Position numbers and translations under genes: made by a program
The notes under the pieces: generated by a model
What the model was told of the DNA's origin: nothing
Seen by the model: the letters and a program-made list of their open reading frames with translations, nothing else
Database searches by the model: none
DNA from: Clostridiales bacterium UBA7273
GTDB taxonomy: Bacteria; Bacillota; Clostridia; Oscillospirales; Oscillospiraceae
Length of the DNA: 64,000 nt
Assembly: GCA_002472405.1 (NCBI GenBank)
Contig: DKRV01000043.1
Location: 38,387-102,386 of the forward strand
Reading direction: 5' to 3'
Shown: positions 30,898-39,227 of the stretch, piece after piece
Numbering within the stretch: position 1 is the stretch's first letter
Layout: every line of letters starts with the position of its first letter

Positions 30898-33609
30898 ATG
30901 AGAAAGCAAAACCATTTCCGGCGCTTTGCCGCCGCGCTGCTTACCATTATAATGATAAGCACGCTGTGCAGCCCTGCGCTGGCCGCTCGGGATGACGCCG
31001 ATAAGGGCATAGATCTTAAGATCGCCGTCATGAGCGACACGCACTACCTGTCCCCGAACATGATAAAGGACACCTCAGACTACACCGATGCACTCAACAG
31101 CGACAGAAAGCTGCTCACGGAAAGCAGCGAGATAAACCTCAAGCTGCTCGATGCCGTGCGTGAGGACAAGCCAGACATTCTGCTTATTTCGGGTGACCTC
31201 ACGAAGGACGGCGAGCTTGAAGGCCACAAAGAGTTCTCTGCTCGCCTGCAGCAGGTTCAGAAGGACGTTCCGGGCATGAAGGTGTATGTCATAAACGGCA
31301 ACCATGACATCCGCAACGAAAACGCAAAAAACTTCAACACTCCCGACGGTAAGGCAGTTCCGGCAACGCGCACTCAGCCCGAGGACTTTGCATCCGTCTA
31401 TGACTTCGTGTATTCCGACAGTAGCATAGTTGCGCGCTACACTCCGCCCCAGGGCAAGGAATCGGGTCAGCTTTCATACGTTGCAGAGCCTTGCAAGGGT
31501 GTAACGCTTATCGCGCTCGACACCTGCTGCTACAGCGCCGACAACACGTCGGATAACGACAATGAGCACGAAACACGCGGCGAAATGAGTCCCGAGCTCG
31601 TTGCATGGGCAACCGAGCAGATAAGAGCAGCCAAGGCAAAAGGGAATCACGTCATCGGTCTTTCGCACCACGGCTTTGTTCCGCATTTCTCCATGGAGCC
31701 GGACATTCTCAAGATGTATCTTGTTAAGGATTACGGCACCATTGCCGCCCAGCTTGCCGATGCCGGACTTGAAATGATCTTCACCGGCCATATGCACGCA
31801 AACGACATCGCCGTAATGACGACCAAGAGCGGAAACACTCTTTACGATGTTGAGACCGGCTCAAACCTCACCTACCCCTCGCCCATGCGCTTTGTTCAGC
31901 TGCGTGAGGTCTCCGGAAGTCTCGTTGCCGCCGTGAACACGCTCAATCACATCGGCCCCGTAAGCTACTACAACGCCGTTTCCGGCAAGTACGAGACCAT
32001 CGCCGACGTGACCGAATACGGCAGAGAGCGCGGCTTCACCGCCGATATGCTCAATACCGTTGCCGGAAGCTTCGTCGGCAGTTTCCTGAACAAATTCGTC
32101 CCCGTTGAAAACAGCGTTTCAACATGGATAAACGGCCGCATAATAGCAAATTTGCAGAGCATCATCACAGAGGGCGTCAATATCCCCGTTACGGACACCA
32201 AGACACTGCTCGACGCCGTAAACTACATCTATCAGAGCCACCTCGGCGGCGAGGATGACGGCGATTACCCCGATTGGGTGCAGGCCGGTCTTAACAAGAT
32301 AAAAAGCGGCGAGATACTTGACCAGCTGCTCTCGATCATCAAAAAGCACGCTTTCGGCGATGCGGCAAGCTCAATAAAATTCGATAACATCTTCACCAAC
32401 GCAGTCAAAGCCAAGATCAATGACTATATCTACAAAATTGCCGACTCCATGGGCAACGACACAAATTTCACCGATGACAATGACGCGCTCATCGTTCTCG
32501 ACGGCAAGCTCGATATACGTCCTGTGATCATCACCACCGGCACTGTGCCCGTCAGTGCGCCGGCCATCGTCGAAAACGGTGTATGCACCGTTTTCCCGAC
32601 AAGCAACATGATGCGCACGATCGGCGCAAGCGGCAAAACCGTTATTATCGACGCATCCGTTACCGGTGCGGACACCGTAAACGTTTGGGAGCGCGGAGTT
32701 TCGGCGCTTTCGGCGGCAAGCTCCGTTCGCTTTACCACCGCAAACGGCAGCGCGGAGTTTGAATCCTCCGTGCTCACCTCGGGCGGCGACGTGAGCGTTT
32801 CGGTCGGCACCGCTCAGCCGAACGCAGTGCAGAAACGCGCTCTCGGCGAAAAGCTTGACAGTGCGCAGCTCTTCCTTGTCTCCGCCGCAGCAGGCGGCAG
32901 GAGCATTAATGCTCAGTGCTCGCTCGGAGTTCCCGTAAAAACCGACGGCTGCGTCGCAGCGGCAATAGCTGATGACGGCACGATAAAGGCGACCGGCAGC
33001 AGTGTAAGCGGCAATTGGCTCACCTGCTCGACCGAGACCGGCATCATGACCGCCGTAACGGGCTTCCCGTTTACCGATGTTCCCACAAACGCATGGTACT
33101 TCGGAGATGCATATTACGCCTACAACAATGCTCTGTTTGCCGGAACGAGCGCAAACACGTTCTCTCCCAACGTCACCATGACGCGCGGCATGCTCGTGAC
33201 CGTTCTGTGGCGCATGGAGGGAAGCCCCAAGGCCGCCGCACCCACCTTCTCCGATACGCGCGGGATTTGGTGCAGCGAGGCTGTCGGCTGGGCGGCCGCA
33301 AACGGCATCGTAAACGGCTTTGATAACAACACCTTCTCCCCCAATGGGACCGTCACGCGCGAGCAGATGGCGGCTATACTTTATCGCTACGCCGCCTTCA
33401 AGGGCATCGACGTATCGGCAGCAGCCGACCTCGGCAACTTTGCGGACTTCGAAAGCGTCTCGGCCTATGCGCGCACTGCCATAGCCTGGGCATCGGCAGA
33501 GGGCATAATAAACGGCTCGGCCGATGGCCGTCTCATGCCCAAAGCAGGCGCAACACGTGCTCAGGTGGCCGCAATTCTCCACCGCTATATCGAAAACTGC
33601 ATATTCTGA
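30898..33609 (+). CDS. Secreted S-layer-anchored calcineurin-like phosphoesterase
   Basis: 903 residues. The start at 30898 follows GAGGAG. Signal peptide with basic start and hydrophobic core ending LCSPALAA. Metallophosphoesterase domain (residues ~35-330) with the metal-ligand motifs VMSDTHYL, ISGDLTKDG, NGNHDI, LSHHGF and FTGHMHAND. A middle region of about 350 residues has no recognised domain. At the C-terminus are three SLH domains (FTDVPTNAWYFGDAYY; FSDTRGIWCSEAVGWA; FADFESVSAYARTAIAWAS), which attach it to the cell wall. Substrate unknown (nucleotides or phospholipid head groups are typical). Confidence 0.9.
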   Translation: MRKQNHFRRFAAALLTIIMISTLCSPALAARDDADKGIDLKIAVMSDTHYLSPNMIKDTSDYTDALNSDRKLLTESSEINLKLLDAVREDKPDILLISGDLTKDGELEGHKEFSARLQQVQKDVPGMKVYVINGNHDIRNENAKNFNTPDGKAVPATRTQPEDFASVYDFVYSDSSIVARYTPPQGKESGQLSYVAEPCKGVTLIALDTCCYSADNTSDNDNEHETRGEMSPELVAWATEQIRAAKAKGNHVIGLSHHGFVPHFSMEPDILKMYLVKDYGTIAAQLADAGLEMIFTGHMHANDIAVMTTKSGNTLYDVETGSNLTYPSPMRFVQLREVSGSLVAAVNTLNHIGPVSYYNAVSGKYETIADVTEYGRERGFTADMLNTVAGSFVGSFLNKFVPVENSVSTWINGRIIANLQSIITEGVNIPVTDTKTLLDAVNYIYQSHLGGEDDGDYPDWVQAGLNKIKSGEILDQLLSIIKKHAFGDAASSIKFDNIFTNAVKAKINDYIYKIADSMGNDTNFTDDNDALIVLDGKLDIRPVIITTGTVPVSAPAIVENGVCTVFPTSNMMRTIGASGKTVIIDASVTGADTVNVWERGVSALSAASSVRFTTANGSAEFESSVLTSGGDVSVSVGTAQPNAVQKRALGEKLDSAQLFLVSAAAGGRSINAQCSLGVPVKTDGCVAAAIADDGTIKATGSSVSGNWLTCSTETGIMTAVTGFPFTDVPTNAWYFGDAYYAYNNALFAGTSANTFSPNVTMTRGMLVTVLWRMEGSPKAAAPTFSDTRGIWCSEAVGWAAANGIVNGFDNNTFSPNGTVTREQMAAILYRYAAFKGIDVSAAADLGNFADFESVSAYARTAIAWASAEGIINGSADGRLMPKAGATRAQVAAILHRYIENCIF

Positions 33610-33624
33610 TTTCAAAACGGCAAA

Positions 33625-33662
33625 AGCAGCTGCTCTACGCGCAGGAGGCAGCTGCTATTTTT
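33625..33662 (+). terminator. Terminator of the phosphoesterase gene
   Basis: AGCAGCTGC ... GCAGCTGCT with a 14-base loop and ATTTTTAT. Confidence 0.7.
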
Positions 33663-33680
33663 ATATTCGGTTTTTTCAAA

Positions 33681-33842
33681 TCACATCGGCGAGTTAATCA
33701 ACATATACATCAGCACGGCAGTCAATACCACAACCGCAGCAAGCAGCCCTGCGCCGAGCGCCCTGTGCTTTTTCGCAAATGCAGCGACCGCAAAGCCGAT
33801 AAGCGCAGCATAAACAACTGCCAATATCATCGTAAAGCTCAT
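33681..33842 (-). CDS. Small two-helix membrane protein, unknown
   Basis: 53 residues from the ATG at 33842 (AGGGAGA upstream). Two hydrophobic helices (MILAVVYAALIGFAVAAFA; AGLLAAVVVLTAVLMYML) around a short basic loop (KKHRALG). Not recognised. A longer reading starting 15 codons upstream has no ribosome site. Confidence 0.6.
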   Translation of the reverse strand: MSFTMILAVVYAALIGFAVAAFAKKHRALGAGLLAAVVVLTAVLMYMLINSPM

Positions 33843-33906
33843 GCGCTTCTCCCTTCGGGTATATATCGCTGAAAGTATATCATACAAATGTGAACAAATC
33901 TACACG

Positions 33907-33940
33907 CAAAAACCGCCCGTGAGGTATTCTCACGGGCGGT
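33907..33940 (-). terminator. Terminator of the minus-strand ABC operon
   Basis: ACCGCCCGTGAG - 5 - CTCACGGGCGGT, a perfect 12-bp stem with TTTTT on the minus strand. Confidence 0.9.
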
Positions 33941-33958
33941 GCTTGTTTATTATTCGTT

Positions 33959-34753
33959 TTACGACAGCAGGACGGAGTCGGTCTCCTCCTGAACGCCGGT
34001 CTTTTCGGCAAAGCGTTCGAGAAGATCAGCCTTGGTCAGGCGGCTTTTTTCCTCGCCGGATATATCGAGGACTATTTTGCCCCTGTCCATCATGATAAGG
34101 CGGTTGCCATGGCGGATGGCGTCGGTCATGTTATGGGTTATCATGAGCGCCGTCAGCTTATTGTCGCTTATGATCTTATCGGAAAGCTCAAGAACCTTTT
34201 TGGCCGTTCCGGGGTCGAGAGCCGCAGTGTGCTCGTCCAGAAGCAGCAGCTTCGGGGTCTGAAGCGAAGCCATGAGCAGCGTCAGCGCCTGGCGCTGGCC
34301 GCCGGAGAGCAGGCCGACCTTGGCGGTGAGTCTGTCCTCAAGGCCGAGGCCCAGGGTCGCAAGCTTTGCGCGGTAGATCTCGCGCTCGGCAGCGGTGACG
34401 CCCCACTTGAGGCCGCGCTTTTTGCCGCGGCGATAAGCCAGAGCGAGGTTTTCCTCGATCTGCATGTTGGGCGCGGTGCCCATCATGGGATCCTGGAAAA
34501 CGCGGCCGATGTACTTTGCCCTTTTGTACTCGGGCATGCCGGTGACGTCCTCGCCGTCGATGAGTATAGAGCCTGAATCGACCGGCCACACGCCCGCAAC
34601 AGCGTTAAGAAGCGTCGATTTGCCCGCACCGTTGCCGCCGATAACGGAAACGAAGTCGCCGTCATTTAGGCTGAGGCTGAGGTCTGTCAGCGCGCGCTTT
34701 TCGTTTATCGTTCCGGGGTTAAAGGTCTTTGAAACATTCTTTATCTCCAGCAT
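33959..34753 (-). CDS. ABC transporter ATP-binding protein (TrpZ-like, copy 1)
   Basis: 264 residues. Walker A GGNGAGKST, Q-loop FQDPMMG, signature LLSGGQRQALTLLMA, Walker B LLLLDEHTAALDPGTAKK, H-loop MITHNMTDA. Closely similar to the ATPase at 40162-40947 (both begin with a NVSKTFNPGT segment and share DEHTAALDPGTA). Drives uptake by the permease encoded just upstream, with which it shares a stop/start junction. Confidence 0.9.
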   Translation of the reverse strand: MLEIKNVSKTFNPGTINEKRALTDLSLSLNDGDFVSVIGGNGAGKSTLLNAVAGVWPVDSGSILIDGEDVTGMPEYKRAKYIGRVFQDPMMGTAPNMQIEENLALAYRRGKKRGLKWGVTAAEREIYRAKLATLGLGLEDRLTAKVGLLSGGQRQALTLLMASLQTPKLLLLDEHTAALDPGTAKKVLELSDKIISDNKLTALMITHNMTDAIRHGNRLIMMDRGKIVLDISGEEKSRLTKADLLERFAEKTGVQEETDSVLLS

Positions 34754-35736
34754 TATGCATCGCTCCTTTCGCTTATTGCCCTCTTCTTAGAGCGTGAAAA
34801 CGAGCTTTTCGACTGTGCCTTGAGCTGTGGTATCGCAAGGAAGGCGGCAACAATGATGGCCGTGAACAGCTTAAGATCGTTCGGGTCAAGCTTCAGCCAG
34901 AGGATGACAACCATGACCGCGTAGTAGACAACGCCGCCGAAGATGATAAAGCAGAGCTTTACGGCAAAGTTGCAGCCCTTGCTGAAGATAGCGTCGCACA
35001 GGATCTCGCCGATGACGATCGCAGCAAGGCCGATGACGATGGCGCCGCGGCCCATGCTGACGTCGGCGGTACCCTGGAACTGGGTCATAAGGCCGCCTGC
35101 GAGGGCGACTATGCCGTTTGAGATGCCGAGTCCGATGACCTTCATCGTGCCGATATGGATGCCCTGTGCACGGCTCATTGCCGGGTTGTTGCCGGTTGCG
35201 CGCAGTGCGCTGCCCTGCTCGGTGCCGAAGTACCAGTAGGAAAGAGCAACGATTATCGCCGTAAGGACAAGGCCGACCAATATCGCCTGCGGAATATGCA
35301 GCGAGGAGACGAGAAATCCGTTTCCGTTCTCCCAGAACATGCCGAACTTCTGCACGCTGGCCGTCTGATTGGCCTTTGTCATTATGCGCAGGTTGATCGA
35401 ATACAGCGCAAACTGCGTGAGTATACCGGCAAGGATCGCAGGAATGCCGAGCTTTGTGTGAAGAAAGCCCGTGCACAGACCCGTGAGCACGCCGACAACT
35501 ATGGCAATCAGCAGCGCCGCCCAAGCAGGCATACCGGCAAGCAGGAGCATTACCGTGACCGCGCCGCCGGTTGCGAACGAACCGTCAACGGTCATATCGG
35601 GTATATCCAGCAGACGGAAGGTTATGAACACGCCCAGCGCCATAAGTCCCCATATTATGCCCTGCGCAACAGCAGCAGGCATTCTTGATATAAGGTTCGT
35701 CACGCTCAGGGCGGACAGATAAACGGACATCGTCAT
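34753..35736 (-). CDS. ABC transporter permease (TrpY-like, copy 1)
   Basis: 327 residues, eight or nine helices, branched-chain-type permease fold (RLLDIPDMTVDGSFATGGAV; GTEQGSALRATGNNPAMSRA; MGRGAIVIGLAAIVIGE). Paralogue of 39228-40160. Membrane channel for the substrate delivered by the lipoprotein at 35781-36749. Confidence 0.88.
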   Translation of the reverse strand: MTMSVYLSALSVTNLISRMPAAVAQGIIWGLMALGVFITFRLLDIPDMTVDGSFATGGAVTVMLLLAGMPAWAALLIAIVVGVLTGLCTGFLHTKLGIPAILAGILTQFALYSINLRIMTKANQTASVQKFGMFWENGNGFLVSSLHIPQAILVGLVLTAIIVALSYWYFGTEQGSALRATGNNPAMSRAQGIHIGTMKVIGLGISNGIVALAGGLMTQFQGTADVSMGRGAIVIGLAAIVIGEILCDAIFSKGCNFAVKLCFIIFGGVVYYAVMVVILWLKLDPNDLKLFTAIIVAAFLAIPQLKAQSKSSFSRSKKRAISERSDA

Positions 35737-35780
35737 TTTTCAGACCTCATTTCGGTTGGTTAGTTAACAGTTATAATTAA

Positions 35781-36749
35781 TTAGCCGATAGCGGTGTAAT
35801 CGGAGGGAACCGTGATGCCAAGCTGCTCGCAGATATCTGCGTTGTACTTCTTGACGGGGTTCTGGTAGTACTCGATGGGCATGGTTGAGATATCGCTCTC
35901 ACCGGTGAGGATCTTTGCAGCCATCTTGCCGGTGGTAACGCCGAGCTCATAGTAGTCGATGGACAGAGTTGCGATGCCGCAGCCCTTTGCTATGCCTTCC
36001 TCACCCGTAATGATGGGGGTCTTCTTAGGCAGAGCAACATTGTTTATTGCCTCGGCACAGGAAGCGGCGGTGTTATCGGTGGGGATGTAAAGTGCGTCGC
36101 ATTCGTCACATGCGGTCGCGGTCACGGTGGCGACATCGTTGGAGTCTGCAAAGGTGTAGACCTTAACGGTGATGCCCTTGTCCTCAAGAGCGGCCTTAAC
36201 TACGTCTGCCTGATATACGGAGTTTGCCTCAGCCGAGCAGTAGAGGATACCGACGGTCTTTGCATCGGGGAGAAGCTCGGAGAACATTGCAGCCTGCTGA
36301 TCCAGAGGGGCGAGATCGGAGGTACCGGATACGTTGCCGCCGACTGTGCCTGAGAAGTTATCTATATCAAGCGCAACGCCGTACTCTGTAACTGCGGTGC
36401 CGAGGATTGGAATTGACTGGGTAGCTGCGGTTGCAGCCTGAAGTGCCGGAGTTGCGTTTGCAAGGATGAGATCAACGCCGTCGGAAACGAAGCCGTTGCA
36501 GATGGTGCCGCAGGTCGGGATATCGTTTGCGGCGTTCTGCTCAACAAACTCGACCTTGTCGCCGAGCTCCTCCTTCAGAGCATCCTTAAAGCCCTGGGTC
36601 GCCGCATCGAGTGCCTGGTGCTGCACCAGCTGGCATATGCCGACGGTGTAGGTATCCTTGGCGGTATCACCGCCGTTATCGCTTCCGCATGCCGCAAAGC
36701 TCAGACACATTGCAGCAGCCATTACCAAAGCTGTGATCTTCTTTTTCAT
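35781..36749 (-). CDS. ABC transporter substrate-binding lipoprotein (TrpX-like, copy 1)
   Basis: 322 residues. Lipoprotein signal MKKKITALVMAAAMCLSFAAC with lipobox Cys at 21. Periplasmic-binding-type fold of the TrpX/ABC_sub_bind family (ILANATPALQAATAAT; ITGEEGIAKGCGIATLS). Paralogue of 38119-39183. First gene of the operon; no promoter is visible between its start and the upstream terminator, so expression should depend on read-through. Substrate unknown; an aromatic amino acid is a reasonable guess. Confidence 0.88.
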   Translation of the reverse strand: MKKKITALVMAAAMCLSFAACGSDNGGDTAKDTYTVGICQLVQHQALDAATQGFKDALKEELGDKVEFVEQNAANDIPTCGTICNGFVSDGVDLILANATPALQAATAATQSIPILGTAVTEYGVALDIDNFSGTVGGNVSGTSDLAPLDQQAAMFSELLPDAKTVGILYCSAEANSVYQADVVKAALEDKGITVKVYTFADSNDVATVTATACDECDALYIPTDNTAASCAEAINNVALPKKTPIITGEEGIAKGCGIATLSIDYYELGVTTGKMAAKILTGESDISTMPIEYYQNPVKKYNADICEQLGITVPSDYTAIG

Positions 36750-36793
36750 AACGTTTTTTCTCCTTTTTGATTTAACGTGCTGAATTTTTAATT

Positions 36794-36829
36794 AAAAAAA
36801 CAGGGTGTCGCCGAGCCGGCAACACCCTG
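36794..36829 (-). terminator. Terminator/attenuator before the minus-strand ABC operon
   Basis: CAGGGTGT-cg-CCG ... CGG-ca-ACACCCTG with a TTTTTTT run on the minus strand, 12 nt after the leader ORF stop and only about 45 bp before the substrate-binding gene. Confidence 0.85.
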
Positions 36830-36841
36830 AGATTTCCTGCA

Positions 36842-36997
36842 TCAGAAAACCGTACAAGGACATTCGCACCGGTCGGTCGAATTGAGAGCAGCAAAATATC
36901 GGCCTGCATAGCAGACCTTAGTAAAGCTGAAATAGGAGGACGCGGACATTTCGCGTCTGCCGATGTTTATCGTGTTTTTCGCTGCGCAGATGCTCAT
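36842..36997 (-). CDS. Leader ORF, 51 residues, aromatic- and Cys-rich; candidate attenuator leader peptide
   Basis: The ATG at 36997 has AAAGGAG 7 bp upstream. The peptide has a dense aromatic stretch SYFSFTKVCYAGRYF and a C-terminal CECPC cluster. The promoter at 37055-37083 and a 5' hairpin precede it; a terminator and then the ABC transporter operon follow. The layout is that of a transcription-attenuation leader whose Tyr/Phe (or Cys) codons are read by the ribosome. Alternatively it is a small protein of its own. Not recognised in any family. Confidence 0.55.
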   Translation of the reverse strand: MSICAAKNTINIGRREMSASSYFSFTKVCYAGRYFAALNSTDRCECPCTVF

Positions 36998-37024
36998 TGC
37001 CGTATCTCCTTTCTCAAGTTCACC

Positions 37025-37039
37025 CGGTGGAACCCACCG
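37025..37039 (-). other. Hairpin at the 5' end of the leader transcript
   Basis: CGGTGG - 3 - CCACCG, about 10-20 nt after the predicted start site and upstream of the leader-ORF ribosome site. Confidence 0.6.
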
Positions 37040-37054
37040 TGTTTTCATGCTGCA

Positions 37055-37083
37055 ATAATAGCGCTTTAAATGGCAAAAGTCAA
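37055..37083 (-). promoter_or_regulatory. Promoter of the leader ORF / minus-strand ABC operon
   Basis: Minus strand -35 TTGACT (37078-37083), 17-bp spacer, -10 TATTAT (37055-37060). Confidence 0.75.
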
Positions 37084-37120
37084 CCGGCAAATATAACAAA
37101 AGCCGCTTAAATTATCCGGC

Positions 37121-37155
37121 AAAAAACTACATCCGGCACAAATCGTGCCGGATGT
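37121..37155 (-). terminator. Terminator after the SLH remnant
   Basis: ACATCCGGCAC - 5 - GTGCCGGATGT, 11-bp stem with a T6 run on the minus strand. Confidence 0.85.
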
Positions 37156-37172
37156 ACGGGTTTTTGCTGATT

Positions 37173-37529
37173 TTACTGAGCGCGATAGATAAAGGTTACC
37201 GCCTGAGCACGGGTGCAGGTCGCGTTCGGGCTGAACGTAGTCGCTGTGGTTCCGTTGGTTATGCCCTTGGAAACCGCCCATGCGACGGCCTCTGCGCACC
37301 ATGCGTTTGCCGGAACATCGGTAAACTGAAGCTTCAGGTTCGACGCATCGTCACCGGATGCGCGGTACAGGAACACAACGATCTGTGCACGGGTGCATAC
37401 GGCGTTGGGGCTGAAGGTAGTATCCGTCGTGCCCTTGGTGATGCCGTTTTCTACGGCCCACATTATTGCCTTTTCTGATTTTTGCCAGTTAGCATATGCT
37501 AACTGCGAGATATACTTGTCTGCGTCCAT
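37173..37529 (-). pseudogene. Two-SLH-domain fragment (S-layer homology), probable gene remnant
   Basis: 118 residues with two SLH repeats: AIMWAVENGITKGTTDTTFS and AVAWAVSKGITNGTTATTFS, each followed by a CTRAQ...Y/IYRA end. The first repeat lacks its normal start and is instead preceded by DADKYISQLAYANWQKSEK, which is encoded across one of the 18-bp inverted repeats. No ribosome site before the ATG at 37529 and no signal peptide, so a cell-wall anchor without cargo: likely the 3' end of a lost surface-protein gene, or a silent cassette. Confidence 0.6.
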
Positions 37530-37629
37530 ACGCTTTCGAGTGGGGGGGTATCGGCGTATTTCCGCGTTTAGTTAGCGCATGCTAACTAAGGCTCGAAGAA
37601 TTTTGCATTTGAGTTAGCAGCTGCTAACT
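37487..37629. repeat. Array of three 18-bp inverted repeats AGTTAGC-N4-GCTAACT
   Basis: Copies at 37487-37504 (centre ATAT), 37570-37587 (centre GCAT) and 37612-37629 (centre AGCT). All six 7-base arms are identical and only the centres differ. Centre-to-centre distances are 83 and 42 bp, close to 8 and 4 helical turns. Confidence 0.85.
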
Positions 37630-37669
37630 GGCTTGCAAAAAAATTTGAATCCCTATCAAGTTTGTATGC

Positions 37670-37698
37670 ATTATAACCGATTGTACGTCCCTTTGCAA
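37670..37698 (-). promoter_or_regulatory. Promoter reading through the inverted-repeat array into the SLH fragment
   Basis: Minus strand -35 TTGCAA (37693-37698), 17-bp spacer, -10 TATAAT (37670-37675). The three repeats lie downstream of it, in the presumed transcript. Confidence 0.6.
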
Positions 37699-37745
37699 GA
37701 GGTAATGTACAAAAAATCTTTTTCGAAAAAATTTTTAATTGGGTC

Positions 37746-37773
37746 TTGACAAGATGAAATACGGTGCTATAAT
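37746..37773 (+). promoter_or_regulatory. Promoter of the T-box / trpXYZ-like operon
   Basis: -35 TTGACA (37746-37751), 16-bp spacer, consensus -10 TATAAT (37768-37773). Confidence 0.85.
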
Positions 37774-37789
37774 GCAAGCATCAAACCTG

Positions 37790-38060
37790 TGACGAAGAGT
37801 AGTAGTTCCGGGAAGCCGTTGTTAAGAGAATCGTGGGTGGTGAGATCACGGTCGTCGGTGCGGAATGAATGGACTTCGGAGGGCGGCTTGAAAAAGCGTT
37901 TGCTTGAGTAGATGCCGACGGGATCCCTCCCGTTATCAATCGGGATGCGTATGATGGTACGCATAAGCGAGCGGACGAATTTTTCGTCAATTTGGGTGGT
38001 ATCGCAGGAGCGCAGCTCTTGTCCCATTGTTGGGATAGGAGGCTGCTTTTTTTGTTTTTA
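37790..38060 (+). promoter_or_regulatory. T-box riboregulator, predicted tryptophan specifier (UGG)
   Basis: Stem I opens with GACGAAGAGTAGTAG (AGUA turn). The specifier region GAATGAATGGACTTC contains GAA-TGG-A with the codon TGG at 37870-37872. The conserved antiterminator T-box is TTTGGGTGGTATCGCAGGAG (37991-38010). A terminator stem (CTCTTGTCCC ... GGGATAGGAG) with a T7 run ends near 38053. Uncharged tRNA-Trp should allow read-through into the transporter genes. The T-box call is firm; the specifier reading is by eye. Confidence 0.9.
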
Positions 38061-38118
38061 AAGCAAGCTCCCCTCCATCTGCACCCAAGCTACAAAAACA
38101 TTTTTGGAGGAAAAAACA

Positions 38119-39183
38119 ATGAAAAACAGCATCATCAAGAAGGCACTCGCGCTCGTTTGCGCACTGGCAATGGTATTCACCCTCTGCGCATGCAGCAGCA
38201 ATGGCGGCGACAACGGAAGCGGCAACAGCGCAAAGGTCTACAAGGTCGGCATATGCAACTATGTTGACGACGCTTCCCTCAACCAGATCGTTGAGAACAT
38301 CCAGGCTCAGCTCAAGGCCATCGGCGAGGAAAAGGGCGTGACCTTCGAGGTAAGCTACGATAACTGCAACGCGGACGCGACCGTTATGGAGCAGATCATC
38401 TCGAACTTCATCGCAGACGACGTTGACCTCATGATCGGCGTTGCAACTCCCGTTGCGATGCGCATGCAGGCGCTGACCGAGGATAACGAGATCCCCGTTG
38501 TGTTCTCCGCAGTTTCCGACCCCGTAGGTGCAGAGCTTGTTGAAAGTCTCGATAAGCCGGGCGCAAACGTCACCGGCACCAGCGACTACCTCGACGCAGA
38601 CGCAATCATGAACCTTATCTTCGCAAACGACCCCGACGCAAAGAAGATCGGCCTGCTGTATGACGTCGGCCAGGACTCCTCGGCAGCATCCATCGAAGCA
38701 GCAAAGAAATACCTCACCGACAAGGGCATTGAGATCGTTGAACACACCGGCTCCACCGCAGACGAGGTCATGCTCGCCGCAGAAGCAATGGTAGCCGACG
38801 GTGTTGACGCCGTCTTCACCCCGACCGATAACTCCATCATGAAGGCAGAGCTTGCAATTTACGAAACCCTCGCAAAGGCCGGCATCCCCCACTACACCGG
38901 CGCAGACTCCTTCGCACTCAACGGCGCATTCCTCGGCTACGGCGTTGACTACGCAAACCTCGGCGTTGAGACCGCAAACATGGTAGCGGACATTCTCCTC
39001 AACGGCGCAGACCCTGCAACTCTGGCAGTCAAGACCTTCGATAACGGCACCGCAACCATCAACACCGAAATCTGCACCGAGCTCGGCTACGACTACGACA
39101 CCGTTGCAGCGGCATTCGAGCCCTACTGCACCAAGATAAACACCATCACCACTGCCGAGAGCTTCAGCGACGTTCAGCAGTAA
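38119..39183 (+). CDS. trpX: Tryptophan ABC transporter substrate-binding lipoprotein (TrpX-like, copy 2)
   Basis: 354 residues from the ATG at 38119 (TTGGAGG upstream). Lipoprotein signal with lipobox LCAC. TrpX-family fold (IGVATPVAMRMQALTED; PVVFSAVSDPVGAELVESL; FTPTDNSIMKAELAIYE; YTGADSFALNGAFLGYGVDY). The T-box with a UGG specifier just upstream makes tryptophan the best substrate guess. Operon with permease and ATPase. Confidence 0.88.
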   Translation: MKNSIIKKALALVCALAMVFTLCACSSNGGDNGSGNSAKVYKVGICNYVDDASLNQIVENIQAQLKAIGEEKGVTFEVSYDNCNADATVMEQIISNFIADDVDLMIGVATPVAMRMQALTEDNEIPVVFSAVSDPVGAELVESLDKPGANVTGTSDYLDADAIMNLIFANDPDAKKIGLLYDVGQDSSAASIEAAKKYLTDKGIEIVEHTGSTADEVMLAAEAMVADGVDAVFTPTDNSIMKAELAIYETLAKAGIPHYTGADSFALNGAFLGYGVDYANLGVETANMVADILLNGADPATLAVKTFDNGTATINTEICTELGYDYDTVAAAFEPYCTKINTITTAESFSDVQQ

Positions 39184-39227
39184 ATAGAAACACCATCGCA
39201 CACAGCATATAAGAAAGAGGAAACGTT

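Noticed and set aside
36750..37083. T-box in front of the minus-strand transporter operon
   Set aside because: No GGGTGGTACCGCG-type sequence or Stem I features; only a hairpin, an ORF and a terminator.
36842..37099. 85-residue version of the leader ORF
   Set aside because: The extra upstream codons start inside the promoter and lack a ribosome site; the 51-codon version has AAAGGAG.
37487..37629. CRISPR array
   Set aside because: Only three copies, the repeats are inverted and unevenly spaced at 83 and 42 bp, and no cas genes are present.
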